Positions 17,585 to 26,196 of a stretch of DNA of 64,000 nt are shown here, one piece after another (position 1 is the stretch's first letter; each line of letters opens with the position of its first letter). The DNA is taken from assembly GCA_049514435.1 (NCBI GenBank), contig JBEKVB010000005.1, positions 1 through 64,000 of the forward strand, written 5' to 3'. The translations under genes were made by a program, and so were the position numbers. The notes under the pieces are model-generated. The model made no database searches. It was not told the origin of the DNA and was given only the letters and a program-made list of their open reading frames with translations. Origin of the DNA: UBA4810 sp002479215. GTDB lineage: Bacteria > Desulfobacterota > Syntrophia > Syntrophales > Smithellaceae.

Positions 17585-19048
17585 ATGAAATGTATTGGTA
17601 AAAGCGTTTTAATTTTTTTGTGTATCTTTTCTCTTTTCTCTCTAACAATCTATAGCCCGTCCACAGCCATGGCGGCCAAAGCGATTCCCGGTTCGATGGC
17701 GGAAAAAGTGCCCAAAGTCAACGCAGCATTCGATGTCAACAAGATGGGCAATATGTCCGACTTCGATCCTTCAAATCCGATTATCCCGACGGGAGATACC
17801 ATCAAGATTGCCGTGGTCTGGCCGTTTTCCGGTCCGGGTGCTCTGAATGGCGAAATCGCGTGGATTGGCTTCGCCTGGGTTGCCCATGACATCAACAAGC
17901 GTGGCGGCATCTGGGTGGACGGCAAGAAGAAACTGATCGAAATGATTAAGGCCGATTCGATGTCCAAGCCGGATCAAGCCAAAAAGATTTGTGAACGGAT
18001 GGTTCTCCAGGAAAAAGTGAATATCCTGGTCGGTACCTCCGGCAGCAATATTCAAAAGATCATCAACGAAACGGGCGCCACTCACAAGGTTCTTACCGTG
18101 AATATCGGTTCCCTAGCCGATGAGCTCAATGATGCGACAAACTTCTCCCGTTATAACTTCATGTCCTCCGATTCCACCGAGCAGATCGGCCGTGCCATGG
18201 CTTACTTCTATGGCCAGATCCGCAAGAAAGAGAAAAAATTCTACATCCTCTGCCAGGATTACTCCTTTGGTCATGGTTTGGCGGAAGGTTTCAAGACAGG
18301 CCTGAAGGAATATTACCCCGAAGCGCAGATTGTGGGCGAAGACTACCATAAGCTATTTCTTACGGATTTTGCCCCTTACCTGACGAAGATCAAGGCCTCC
18401 GGCGCGGAGGTCATTTATACTGGCGACTGGACACCCGATGCGGGGAACCTCCTCAAGCAGTCGCGGCAAACGGGCATCATGACCCCCTTTGCCAATATCT
18501 TCATGGACGAGCCGATCATGCTTCATGAGGTCGGTGTGGAAGGAACGAAAGGGCTGATGCACATCGATCATTATAACATGCCTAATATGTTCAAAAACCC
18601 CGGCTATGTCAAATATTACAGCATCTGGCATAAGCTGTGGGAGACGAAATGGAAGACGGCTCCCTTCAACAGCACGCTCTTTGCCCATGGAACTGGGACC
18701 ATCGGTTCCTGGACACAGCAGATATATTGGATGCTGAGTGTTGTTGAGCGTGCCAAGAGCACCGACCCGGAAAAGGTTATCAAAGTTTGGGAGGGAGACA
18801 CTTACAAATTTGTCAACGGCAGGATTATCAAGATGCGGGCCTGCGATCACAAGGCGATCCAGGACTTCGAGATCGCAGAGTACGTGACACCCGAGCAGCA
18901 AAAGGTGTACTTTAGCATTCCGCCTTATCACTGGTTCACGGGCGCATCCGGTCCTGGACCGGCATGGCTGGTTCCGGCCGCCAAGGCGCTTCCCTGGATA
19001 GATCAGAAACTGGAGCGGTGTGCAGATAAGAATGGTTGGGGAGAATAA
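17585..19048 (+). CDS. livJ: Branched-chain-type ABC transporter substrate-binding protein
   Basis: The protein has 487 residues, longer than E. coli LivJ (about 370). A signal peptide covers residues 1-31 (KSVLIFLCIFSLFSLTIYS core, likely cut after STAMA). The type-I periplasmic binding fold follows, with IKIAVVWPFSGPGALNGE early and KFYILCQDYSFGHGLAEG in the middle, the Peripla_BP_6 pattern. It would deliver an organic acid or amino acid to LivHMGF. In this context (CoA-transferase and acyl-CoA synthetases follow) an organic acid is as likely as leucine. GGAGG lies nine bases before ATG 17585; a GTG three bases upstream is an alternative. Confidence 0.88.
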   Translation: MKCIGKSVLIFLCIFSLFSLTIYSPSTAMAAKAIPGSMAEKVPKVNAAFDVNKMGNMSDFDPSNPIIPTGDTIKIAVVWPFSGPGALNGEIAWIGFAWVAHDINKRGGIWVDGKKKLIEMIKADSMSKPDQAKKICERMVLQEKVNILVGTSGSNIQKIINETGATHKVLTVNIGSLADELNDATNFSRYNFMSSDSTEQIGRAMAYFYGQIRKKEKKFYILCQDYSFGHGLAEGFKTGLKEYYPEAQIVGEDYHKLFLTDFAPYLTKIKASGAEVIYTGDWTPDAGNLLKQSRQTGIMTPFANIFMDEPIMLHEVGVEGTKGLMHIDHYNMPNMFKNPGYVKYYSIWHKLWETKWKTAPFNSTLFAHGTGTIGSWTQQIYWMLSVVERAKSTDPEKVIKVWEGDTYKFVNGRIIKMRACDHKAIQDFEIAEYVTPEQQKVYFSIPPYHWFTGASGPGPAWLVPAAKALPWIDQKLERCADKNGWGE

Positions 19049-19140
19049 TTAAGTAATACAGAACAGTCGCATAGTGCACAGCTCTTAACATCATCGCCTT
19101 GTGCATTATGCGGCATTTCTTTACGAAAGGATATATATTA

Positions 19141-20013
19141 ATGGATGCAACAACCTCAATGTATGTAGCCCAGGGAATACATGGGCTCGCCTACGGCATG
19201 GTTCTTTTTCTCATCGCCTCCGGACTCAATGTCATCTTTGGCATGATGGGAATTCTTAATCTTGCCCATGGGGCATTTTTTATGCTGTCAGCCTATTTTT
19301 GTTACTCGGTATTGAACCTTACAGGGAATTTTTGGTTGGCCTTGCTATTGGCGCCGCTCTTCACCGCTTTCTTCGGAATTATTCTGGAGAGATTTTTCCT
19401 TAGAAAAATGCATGCGATGGGGCATATGGGTGAATTGATCATGACGTTAGGCGTCTCCCTGGTTATCCTGGCGGCAGTCAAGATCTTCTGGGGAACAGAG
19501 AATCTTCCGGTTAAGATGCCGCCGATTCTGGAGGGGATGGTGTCTTTAGGAGGTCTGGAGTACCCTGTCTATCGGCTTTTTATTATCGGACTGGCAGGTG
19601 TGGTTTTAGCAATTATGACCTTGCTCCTGTATAAAACCCGTTTGGGCAAAATTGTTCGGGCGGCTGTTTCGGATAGAGAAATGGTCAACGCTCTCGGAAT
19701 CAATATCCCTGTTGTCTTCATGGTTGTTTTTGGGGTGGGCACTTGGATGGCCGGTGTAGCCGGCGTGGTTATTGCCCCGATCCTGACCGTATTTCCCGGT
19801 TTAGCCGATCAGGTTGGAATGGATGCTTTTCTTGTGGTAATTACCGGCGGATTTGGGAGCCTTCTGGGGGCAGTTATCGTATCCATAATATTCGGTCTGC
19901 TTAGCTCCTACGGAGTCCAGTTTCTTTCTCAGCTTGCACCGGTCGTCATGGTTGGCTTCATGGCCTTAGTTCTGGCGATTCGTCCCAGCGGTTTATTTGG
20001 AGTAAAGGAATGA
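19141..20013 (+). CDS. livH: Branched-chain-type ABC transporter permease LivH
   Basis: The protein has 290 residues from ATG 19141, which follows GAAAGGA; an upstream in-frame ATG at 19099 has no ribosome-binding site. About eight membrane segments are visible, with the LivH signature NVIFGMMGILNLAHGAFFML near residue 30 and the EAA-like cytoplasmic loop GKIVRAAVSDREMVNALGIN. It forms the channel with LivM. The 3' end overlaps livM by four bases (ATGA), showing translational coupling. Confidence 0.92.
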   Translation: MDATTSMYVAQGIHGLAYGMVLFLIASGLNVIFGMMGILNLAHGAFFMLSAYFCYSVLNLTGNFWLALLLAPLFTAFFGIILERFFLRKMHAMGHMGELIMTLGVSLVILAAVKIFWGTENLPVKMPPILEGMVSLGGLEYPVYRLFIIGLAGVVLAIMTLLLYKTRLGKIVRAAVSDREMVNALGINIPVVFMVVFGVGTWMAGVAGVVIAPILTVFPGLADQVGMDAFLVVITGGFGSLLGAVIVSIIFGLLSSYGVQFLSQLAPVVMVGFMALVLAIRPSGLFGVKE

Positions 20014-21005
20014 AGAATAAAATAATTAATTGGTTCTTATGGGTGGGATTGATAGTCATCGTGGCGATAATCCCCAAAGTATTTGGTGCATACTACGTTA
20101 GCCTGATTGTAACGTTTGCGGTTTTTGCTGTCTTATCAGTCTCTCTTAATGTGCTCTTGGGTTTTACGGGACTTCTCAGTTTCGGCCATGCCATGTTTTT
20201 TGGCGCTGGCGGCTACGGTACGGCCCTGGCTCTGAAACATATTGCCGGCTTATCCCTGTTATCGTCCGTCGGAATCGGGGTGTTATCGGCATCCGTCCTT
20301 GCCCTCGTATTGTGTCCCTTGGTTGTTCGAGTCAGTGGTACCGCTTTTGCCATGCTGCACCTTGCCTTTGCCCAACTCATGTACGTTCTGGCGCTCAAAT
20401 TGAGAGGAATCACCGGCGGAGAGGACGGCATTGGAAATTTTCCCATACCTCCATTCACTATACCGGGAGTGGTATCATTTAATATGAAAGGAGTACCGGA
20501 GAACTTTTATTACTTTGCCATGATTGTTCTCGGGCTTAGTGTCTGGCTGATGTGGTTCTTTACCAAGACGCCTTTCGGTCAAATACAAGTCGGTATTCGT
20601 GATAATGCCAAAAGGATCGACTACCTGGGATTTAAGGTGTCCCATACAAAAGCTGTAGTTTATGTTGTTTCCGCTGCTTTTGCTGGCGTGGCGGGTTCCG
20701 TTTACGCAATATTTCATAACCTGGTTTCGGCAGATGGTTCTCTGGGAGTTTTAGTTTCTTTTCAGCCGATTATAAATACTATGATCGGAGGTGTCGGCAG
20801 TTTTTTCGGCCCCATTTGGGGTACGGCCATCTTTCAGATTCTAGAGGAAATAATCGTTAGATTTACGGATCGGGTGGAATTAGTGATAGGTGTGACCCTG
20901 ATTCTGGTCATCATGTTTGCCCCACAGGGTTTAGCAGGCTGGATAACTACGTTGAAACAACGATTTTTCTCAGCTTCAAGTCACAAATTGGAGAAGATTT
21001 CATGA
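20010..21005 (+). CDS. livM: Branched-chain-type ABC transporter permease LivM
   Basis: The protein has 331 residues with about nine to ten membrane segments. LivM features are SLNVLLGFTGLLSFGHAMFF in the N-terminal third and the loop GQIQVGIRDNAKRIDYLGF, which contacts the ATPase. GGVGSFFGPIWG is the conserved C-terminal permease turn. It overlaps livH and livG by four bases at each end, so the three are one coupled unit. Confidence 0.92.
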   Translation: MKNKIINWFLWVGLIVIVAIIPKVFGAYYVSLIVTFAVFAVLSVSLNVLLGFTGLLSFGHAMFFGAGGYGTALALKHIAGLSLLSSVGIGVLSASVLALVLCPLVVRVSGTAFAMLHLAFAQLMYVLALKLRGITGGEDGIGNFPIPPFTIPGVVSFNMKGVPENFYYFAMIVLGLSVWLMWFFTKTPFGQIQVGIRDNAKRIDYLGFKVSHTKAVVYVVSAAFAGVAGSVYAIFHNLVSADGSLGVLVSFQPIINTMIGGVGSFFGPIWGTAIFQILEEIIVRFTDRVELVIGVTLILVIMFAPQGLAGWITTLKQRFFSASSHKLEKIS

Positions 21006-21748
21006 ACATGCTGGAAACAAAAGGACTGTATCACGATTTCAGCGGGTTGAAAGTGCTGTTTGATATCAATCTGCAAGTAAAGGAAGGTGAGCGGCACGCT
21101 GTCATTGGACCGAACGGAGCGGGGAAAACGACCCTTTTTAACATCATAACCGGAACGTACAAACCGAGCAAAGGGAAGGTATTCTTCAAAGGGAAGGAGA
21201 TAACCGGATTAAAGCCTTGTGATCTGTGTCGTATCGGTATGGGACGCTCTTTTCAGATTACCAGTACATTCAACCGGTTGACAGCTTTTCAGAATATTCG
21301 CTTGGCCATTCTTTCCAAGCGGGGTGTCCGGTTCAATCTGCTCCGCAAGGTGGATAAGATAGAAGAAATTACCCGGGAGACGGAAGAGGTCTTAAAACGG
21401 ATCAATCTAATTGGGGAAAGAAATTTTCCCGCCGGTGCTTTGTCATACGGTAAGCATCGTGCCCTGGAGATCAGCTTGGCTATGGCGACGGACCCGGAGT
21501 TGGTCCTTCTGGACGAGTTTGCGGCCGGTATGTCCCGTGATGAGACCCATAATGCCGTGGCGCTGATCAGAAAACTGACAGAGGGTAAAACGGTGGTCAT
21601 TATCGAGCATGATATGGATGTGGTGTTTTCCCTGGCGGATCGTATTACCGTTCTTCACTACGGGCGGATTCTGGCAACGGGAACGCCGGATGAGATTCGG
21701 CGGAACCAGGAAGTAAAAGACGCCTATTTGGGAGACCTTGAAGTTTAA
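21002..21748 (+). CDS. livG: Branched-chain-type ABC transporter ATPase LivG
   Basis: The protein has 248 residues. Walker A GPNGAGKTTLFNIITG is at about residues 38-53; the signature region reads LSYGKHRALEISLAMA, with SYGKH in place of the usual SGGQ, as is common in LivG proteins. Walker B is PELVLLDEFAAG, and the switch His is in VVIIEHDMD. It energises uptake together with LivF. Forty-two bases separate it from livF. Confidence 0.93.
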   Translation: MNMLETKGLYHDFSGLKVLFDINLQVKEGERHAVIGPNGAGKTTLFNIITGTYKPSKGKVFFKGKEITGLKPCDLCRIGMGRSFQITSTFNRLTAFQNIRLAILSKRGVRFNLLRKVDKIEEITRETEEVLKRINLIGERNFPAGALSYGKHRALEISLAMATDPELVLLDEFAAGMSRDETHNAVALIRKLTEGKTVVIIEHDMDVVFSLADRITVLHYGRILATGTPDEIRRNQEVKDAYLGDLEV

Positions 21749-21790
21749 TGCATGATATGCACGACGTCCTTTTATATGAGGTGAGAGAAG

Positions 21791-22507
21791 ATGTTATTGG
21801 AAGTTGAAGATCTGAATACTTACTACGGCGCGAGCCATGTATTGCAGGGTATATCCCTGAATGTTGCCGAGGGCGAATTGGTTGCCCTTTTGGGCAGGAA
21901 CGGTATGGGGAAAAGTACAACGCTAAAGACTATTATGGGACTGGTCAAACCAAAATCGGGATCGGTGGTCTTTGAAGGACGGAAGATTACGGGTTATCCG
22001 CCATATAAGGCGGCCCAGGCAGGCCTCGGTTATGTTCCTGAGGATAGGCGGATTTTCCCCGAACTCTCCGTGCTGGATAACCTATTTCTGGGAATCAAGG
22101 GGGGTAAAATGGGTGACCCCAGTGACCCGAACTTATGGACAATTGACAGAATTTTTAGCCACTTCCCGATGCTCAAAGAACGAACCCACCAGAAAGGGAA
22201 ATTTTTATCCGGCGGAGAACAACAGATGCTAGCTATAGGTCGTTCCCTGATGGGGAATCCGCAGCTTTTGCTTGTTGATGAACCCACGGAAGGTTTGGCA
22301 CCGCTCATGGTTCAGGAAGTGCGCAACGTGCTGGAGGAGATCAACAAGGCAGGCGTTTCCATTCTCTTAGTGGAGCATAACCTTAAGGTAGCCTTATCTC
22401 TGGCCAATCGCGTCTACCTGATGGGTAAAGCGCATATAGGCTTCAAGGGTTCTGTAGAGGAGTTAAGAGACAACAGGCAGGTTCGGGAAAAATATTTAGA
22501 AGTTTAA
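21791..22507 (+). CDS. livF: Branched-chain-type ABC transporter ATPase LivF
   Basis: The protein has 238 residues. Walker A GRNGMGKSTTLKTIMG, signature LSGGEQQMLAIGRSLM, Walker B PQLLLVDEPTEGLAP and the switch His in ILLVEHNLK are all intact. The LivF-specific GYVPEDRRIFPELSV stretch is clear. It is the last importer gene; a 147-base gap follows before the CoA-transferase, with no obvious terminator, so read-through is likely. Confidence 0.93.
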   Translation: MLLEVEDLNTYYGASHVLQGISLNVAEGELVALLGRNGMGKSTTLKTIMGLVKPKSGSVVFEGRKITGYPPYKAAQAGLGYVPEDRRIFPELSVLDNLFLGIKGGKMGDPSDPNLWTIDRIFSHFPMLKERTHQKGKFLSGGEQQMLAIGRSLMGNPQLLLVDEPTEGLAPLMVQEVRNVLEEINKAGVSILLVEHNLKVALSLANRVYLMGKAHIGFKGSVEELRDNRQVREKYLEV

Positions 22508-22654
22508 AATAATTTCTGACCCTGCTATTATATGAGACTGATTTATTCGTGAGACTCATGCTTGTGATTTAAGATGCCCTGTAGCTTGCTGCGGGGTATC
22601 TTGTTTTGTGGCGTGAGTGTTTTATACTTTCTTCAGAAAGGAAGGGATGCATAT

Positions 22655-23701
22655 ATGACGGAAGCAGAAAGTAAGATCATGACTGCTAAAGAGGCTATCA
22701 GCAGATTCGTGCATAATGGAGATCAGCTGGTTATCGGTAATTACACGGTGGGAAGCTGTGCCGAGCTCGTTTATGAAGTCATCCGGCAAGGAAGAAAGGG
22801 TTTTACCCTTTATTCTCAATCGGGAATATTTGATGTTGAAGTTCTTGTCGGAGCCGGATGCGTTGACCAGCTAATTACGACCTATGTGCTGCGTGCGGGC
22901 GGTAAGAAAGGCGGTTCCGCTGTGGAGCGGGCGTTGAACGCGGGTACTCTAGAAATGGAGGACTATACGAATTTTGATTACAACGCGCGCTTGGTTGCGG
23001 GTATGCACGGCCTCAGCTTCATCCAGGTCCTCGAGGGTGTTATGGCTACGGATCTTTTCCGCAAAAGAAGTTTTATGGGTGATAATAAATTCCGTGTTAT
23101 CAAATGTCCCTATACGGGAAAGAATTTGCTCACGGTACCTGCGGCAAATCCCGATGTCTGTATTGTGCATGTGCAACGGGCGGATAAATTCGGAAACGCC
23201 CAGTACTGGGGAGCCCTCGGAAGCGTGGCCGCCGCCGCTCTGGCCAGCAAAAAAATTATTGTTTCCTGCGAAGAAATCGTGGAACACGACATCGTTAAAT
23301 CCAGTCCCCATTTGACTATTATTCCCGCCTATCGTGTCAATGCGGTAATTGAGGTTCCCTGGGGGGCGCACCCTACGGAGGTTCTTGGTCACTATAATAT
23401 AGACTTTTTTATGTACGGTTTGTTTATGATGGCCGATTCTACGGCCGACGGACTTAAAGTTTGGATGGACGAGTGGATTTACGGCTGTGAGAACCGCGCT
23501 GCATATATTGATCGTTATATACAAAGGTTCGGCAGCAGTGTCCTGGACGGCATCAAGGCCAAGGCCTTTTATTCCGCTCCTGCCAACTATGGTTCTGCCT
23601 TTACCACGAGATGGGACAGGGAGGGAAGAGAGAGGAATATGGGTTTAACAATGGAAGAGCTGGAAAAGACATTGAAAGAGAGGGGGAAGCTTTATGAGTA
23701 A
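22655..23701 (+). CDS. Family I CoA-transferase, alpha subunit (GctA-like)
   Basis: The protein has 348 residues from ATG 22655, which follows GGAAGGG; a longer frame from 22574 has no ribosome-binding site. It resembles glutaconate CoA-transferase subunit A: an N-terminal DGDQLVIGNYT-like strand, GFTLYSQSGIFDVEVLVGAG, and a C-terminal W-E-R-type extension. It swaps CoA between an acyl-CoA donor and an acid. The last eight bases overlap the beta subunit. Next to the importer it would activate the imported acid without spending ATP. Confidence 0.85.
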   Translation: MTEAESKIMTAKEAISRFVHNGDQLVIGNYTVGSCAELVYEVIRQGRKGFTLYSQSGIFDVEVLVGAGCVDQLITTYVLRAGGKKGGSAVERALNAGTLEMEDYTNFDYNARLVAGMHGLSFIQVLEGVMATDLFRKRSFMGDNKFRVIKCPYTGKNLLTVPAANPDVCIVHVQRADKFGNAQYWGALGSVAAAALASKKIIVSCEEIVEHDIVKSSPHLTIIPAYRVNAVIEVPWGAHPTEVLGHYNIDFFMYGLFMMADSTADGLKVWMDEWIYGCENRAAYIDRYIQRFGSSVLDGIKAKAFYSAPANYGSAFTTRWDREGRERNMGLTMEELEKTLKERGKLYE

Positions 23702-24509
23702 ACCGTATACGCTTCAAGAACTATTGGTGATCGCCGTTGCTAAGGAAATACACGACCATGAAAATGTCATTCTGGGCGTGGGATTACCCACGACGGCCGG
23801 AGCCTTGGCCAAGACCCTATATGCACCTCATGCCACGCTCATGATGGAATCGGGTATTATCGATTTTGAGCCGCTCTTGCCGCTGAATCACATAGCCGAT
23901 GCTCATTCCTGCCGCGGATTCTCCTATGCCACTGATTTGTTTTCGGCCTTTACCATGACCTATCGCGGTTTCGTCGATGTTTGTTTTCTGGGAGTAGGCC
24001 AGGTTGATAAATATGGCAATGTGAATACCACGGCTATTGGGGATTATTACAAACCAACAATGAGACTGCCGGGATCGGGCGGCGCCGCGGATTTCTTATC
24101 GTACGCGAAAAGGACGGTGCTCACAATGCTGGGGGGAAATTTTGTGAATGAGCTGGATTACATGACCTCTCCCGGATACCTTGACGGGGGGGAGAGCCGG
24201 GATAAATCCGGACTTTTTGCCAAAGGTTCGGGGCCGTCAATGCTGTTGACGACCAAAGGTGTTTTTAGGTTCGATCCCGTTACCAAAGAAATGTATCTAG
24301 CGCAGATTCATCCGAAAGTCAGAATAGAAGATGTAAAAAAAGATGTGCCGTGGGATCTGAAGATTGCTTCCGATTTGTCACAGACCCCCCATCCGACGGA
24401 CGAGGAAATAGAATTCATCAGAAACTTTGCGCCGGCTCAATCTGCCGGGAGGGAACTGTCTTTGGAACTGACTGTCACCAATATGATGAATAAGGCCAAA
24501 AATATTTAA
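23694..24509 (+). CDS. Family I CoA-transferase, beta subunit (GctB-like)
   Basis: The protein has 271 residues. LMMESGIIDFEPL contains E52, placed as the catalytic glutamate that forms the glutamyl-CoA thioester in GctB. VILGVGLPTTAGALAK and LGVGQVDKYGNVNTTAIG are typical family strands. It overlaps the alpha subunit by eight bases, so a heteromeric enzyme is expected. The acid specificity cannot be read from the sequence. Confidence 0.85.
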   Translation: MSKPYTLQELLVIAVAKEIHDHENVILGVGLPTTAGALAKTLYAPHATLMMESGIIDFEPLLPLNHIADAHSCRGFSYATDLFSAFTMTYRGFVDVCFLGVGQVDKYGNVNTTAIGDYYKPTMRLPGSGGAADFLSYAKRTVLTMLGGNFVNELDYMTSPGYLDGGESRDKSGLFAKGSGPSMLLTTKGVFRFDPVTKEMYLAQIHPKVRIEDVKKDVPWDLKIASDLSQTPHPTDEEIEFIRNFAPAQSAGRELSLELTVTNMMNKAKNI

Positions 24510-24657
24510 TGCCTTTGAAATTACGAATATTGATATGCGTTTGGTATAAAGGAAATAACAAAGTTCGATAGATTTCCCGCTCTGCTAGAATTAATTTGCT
24601 GTCAAGCCTTAAGTTGTGATAGAGGCGAATATTCTTATTCGTATTAAGGAGAATGCT

Positions 24658-25422
24658 ATGAATAAGTCTAAACCAGTTGCCATCGTCACCGGATCATCCC
24701 GGGGTGTCGGTGCCGCGACAGTAAAGTTGCTCGCGAAAAACGGCTATAATGTGGTGGTTAATTATTCCAAAAGCGAAAAAGAAGCCAGAGAGGTTCAGGC
24801 GGCGTGTGAATCCTTAGGTGCGCAGACTTTGCTTTGCCGGGCTGACGTTGCTGAGGATGGCGATTGCCGGCGCATGGCTCGCGAAGCCATGGACAAATGG
24901 GGACGCATCGATGTTTTAGTGAACAATGCCGCGACGACAAAATTCAATACCCACGATAATCTCGAAGGGCTGTCCAAAGAAGATTTCCTGCACATCTACA
25001 GTATCAATCTCGTCGGTCCCTACCAGATGATCAGGGCGGTGGCGCCGCAGATGAAAGCTGCCGGTAGCGGGGTTGTCGTGAATATAGCTTCCATCGCCGG
25101 TGTGAGGGCAATCGGCAGTTCTGTTGCTTATTGCGCCTCTAAGGCGGCGTTGATCAACATGACTATGGCGCTGGCCCGTGTTTTGGGTCCGGAGATTCGC
25201 ATCAACGCCATATGCCCCGGCTTTATTCAGGGTGAATGGCTGAAAGCGGGAATGGGGCAGGAAAGATATGAAAAAACAAAAGGTCATTTAGAGAATACAC
25301 TGCCTCTGCGGATGACAGCAACCCCGGAGATAATCGCGGATACGGTACGTTACTTCATCGAAGACGCCGTTCTCGTAACCGGCGAAACACTGCTTCTGGA
25401 CGGCGGGCATCACCTTTTATAA
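24658..25422 (+). CDS. Short-chain dehydrogenase/reductase (FabG-like)
   Basis: The protein has 254 residues from ATG 24658, preceded by AAGGAG. The dinucleotide motif is VTGSSRGVGAATV, with NNAA at the adenine pocket; the catalytic Ser is in VVNIASIAG and Tyr/Lys in AYCASKAAL. The C-terminus (VTGETLLLDGGHHLL) is of the 3-oxoacyl-ACP reductase type. A likely role is oxidation or reduction of a 3-hydroxyacyl-CoA in the surrounding acid pathway. Residues after the glycine loop (NYSKS) favour NADP. Confidence 0.85.
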   Translation: MNKSKPVAIVTGSSRGVGAATVKLLAKNGYNVVVNYSKSEKEAREVQAACESLGAQTLLCRADVAEDGDCRRMAREAMDKWGRIDVLVNNAATTKFNTHDNLEGLSKEDFLHIYSINLVGPYQMIRAVAPQMKAAGSGVVVNIASIAGVRAIGSSVAYCASKAALINMTMALARVLGPEIRINAICPGFIQGEWLKAGMGQERYEKTKGHLENTLPLRMTATPEIIADTVRYFIEDAVLVTGETLLLDGGHHLL

Positions 25423-25496
25423 ACACAGGCTGCGTTTAAAAACCAACTCCGGTATTTCTCATTTAATATATTCGCTATCATAGGAGAAGTGAAACA

Positions 25497-26141
25497 ATGA
25501 ATATTAACATACGATCAGCTAAGTTCGATGACGCACAATTCCTTGCGTGGGTAATGCTTACCGCAGCGCGGTCGCATAATAAATATGGGGCATGGGAGCA
25601 TTATGTAGGAGGCACGCAACAAGATTGTCTTTCTTTTCTTCGTCTTATTGCGACAACACAAAAACCTCATTTATTTCATTATTCCACTTTTATTGTGGCG
25701 GAAGTTAACGGACAGAAAGCGGGCGCTTTAAGCGGCTATGATCCAAAGGTATTAGGCATGCGGGCGTTCACACAGGCGCTGCCGGAGGTTATCGAAAAGC
25801 TGGGTTGGACGGAAGATTATCAAAAGGCTGCTCTGGAGCGTTATGTGTCGTTTATGACCTGTACCCCTGATAATGTGGAGGGCGCTTGGGTAATTGAGAA
25901 TGTTGCCGTCCTTCCCGAGCATCGAAAGAAGGGTATAGTAAACATGTTGCTTGCGTCAGCGATCGATAGAGGAAGAAAAAATAGTTTTAAGCTGGCGCAG
26001 ATTGGAGTTCTCATCGATAATAAACCGGCCAGGCGAGCCTATGAGAAACGAGGATTTAAGTTTGATAAGGAAAAGCGGCATCCAAGTTTTGAGAAAGTTT
26101 ATGGTTCCCCGGGAGTAGCAAGACTTCTTCTTAATCTGTAG
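25497..26141 (+). CDS. GNAT-family N-acetyltransferase
   Basis: The protein has 214 residues. The GNAT motif A region is clear near residues 135-160: VIENVAVLPEHRKKGIVNML, with the acetyl-CoA pyrophosphate loop H-R-K-K-G, followed by AQIGVLIDNKPARRAYEKRG (motif B). The N-terminal part starts NINIRSAKFDDAQFL, standard for the family. The substrate is unknown. It is inserted between catabolic genes and may acetylate a protein, as acyl-CoA synthetase-linked acetyltransferases do, but nothing in the sequence proves this. AGGAG precedes ATG 25497. Confidence 0.75.
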   Translation: MNINIRSAKFDDAQFLAWVMLTAARSHNKYGAWEHYVGGTQQDCLSFLRLIATTQKPHLFHYSTFIVAEVNGQKAGALSGYDPKVLGMRAFTQALPEVIEKLGWTEDYQKAALERYVSFMTCTPDNVEGAWVIENVAVLPEHRKKGIVNMLLASAIDRGRKNSFKLAQIGVLIDNKPARRAYEKRGFKFDKEKRHPSFEKVYGSPGVARLLLNL

Positions 26142-26196
26142 ATGCATACTTTTAAAAAATATAGTTGGAGAATAGCCAAATTGAGGAAGTTTATAA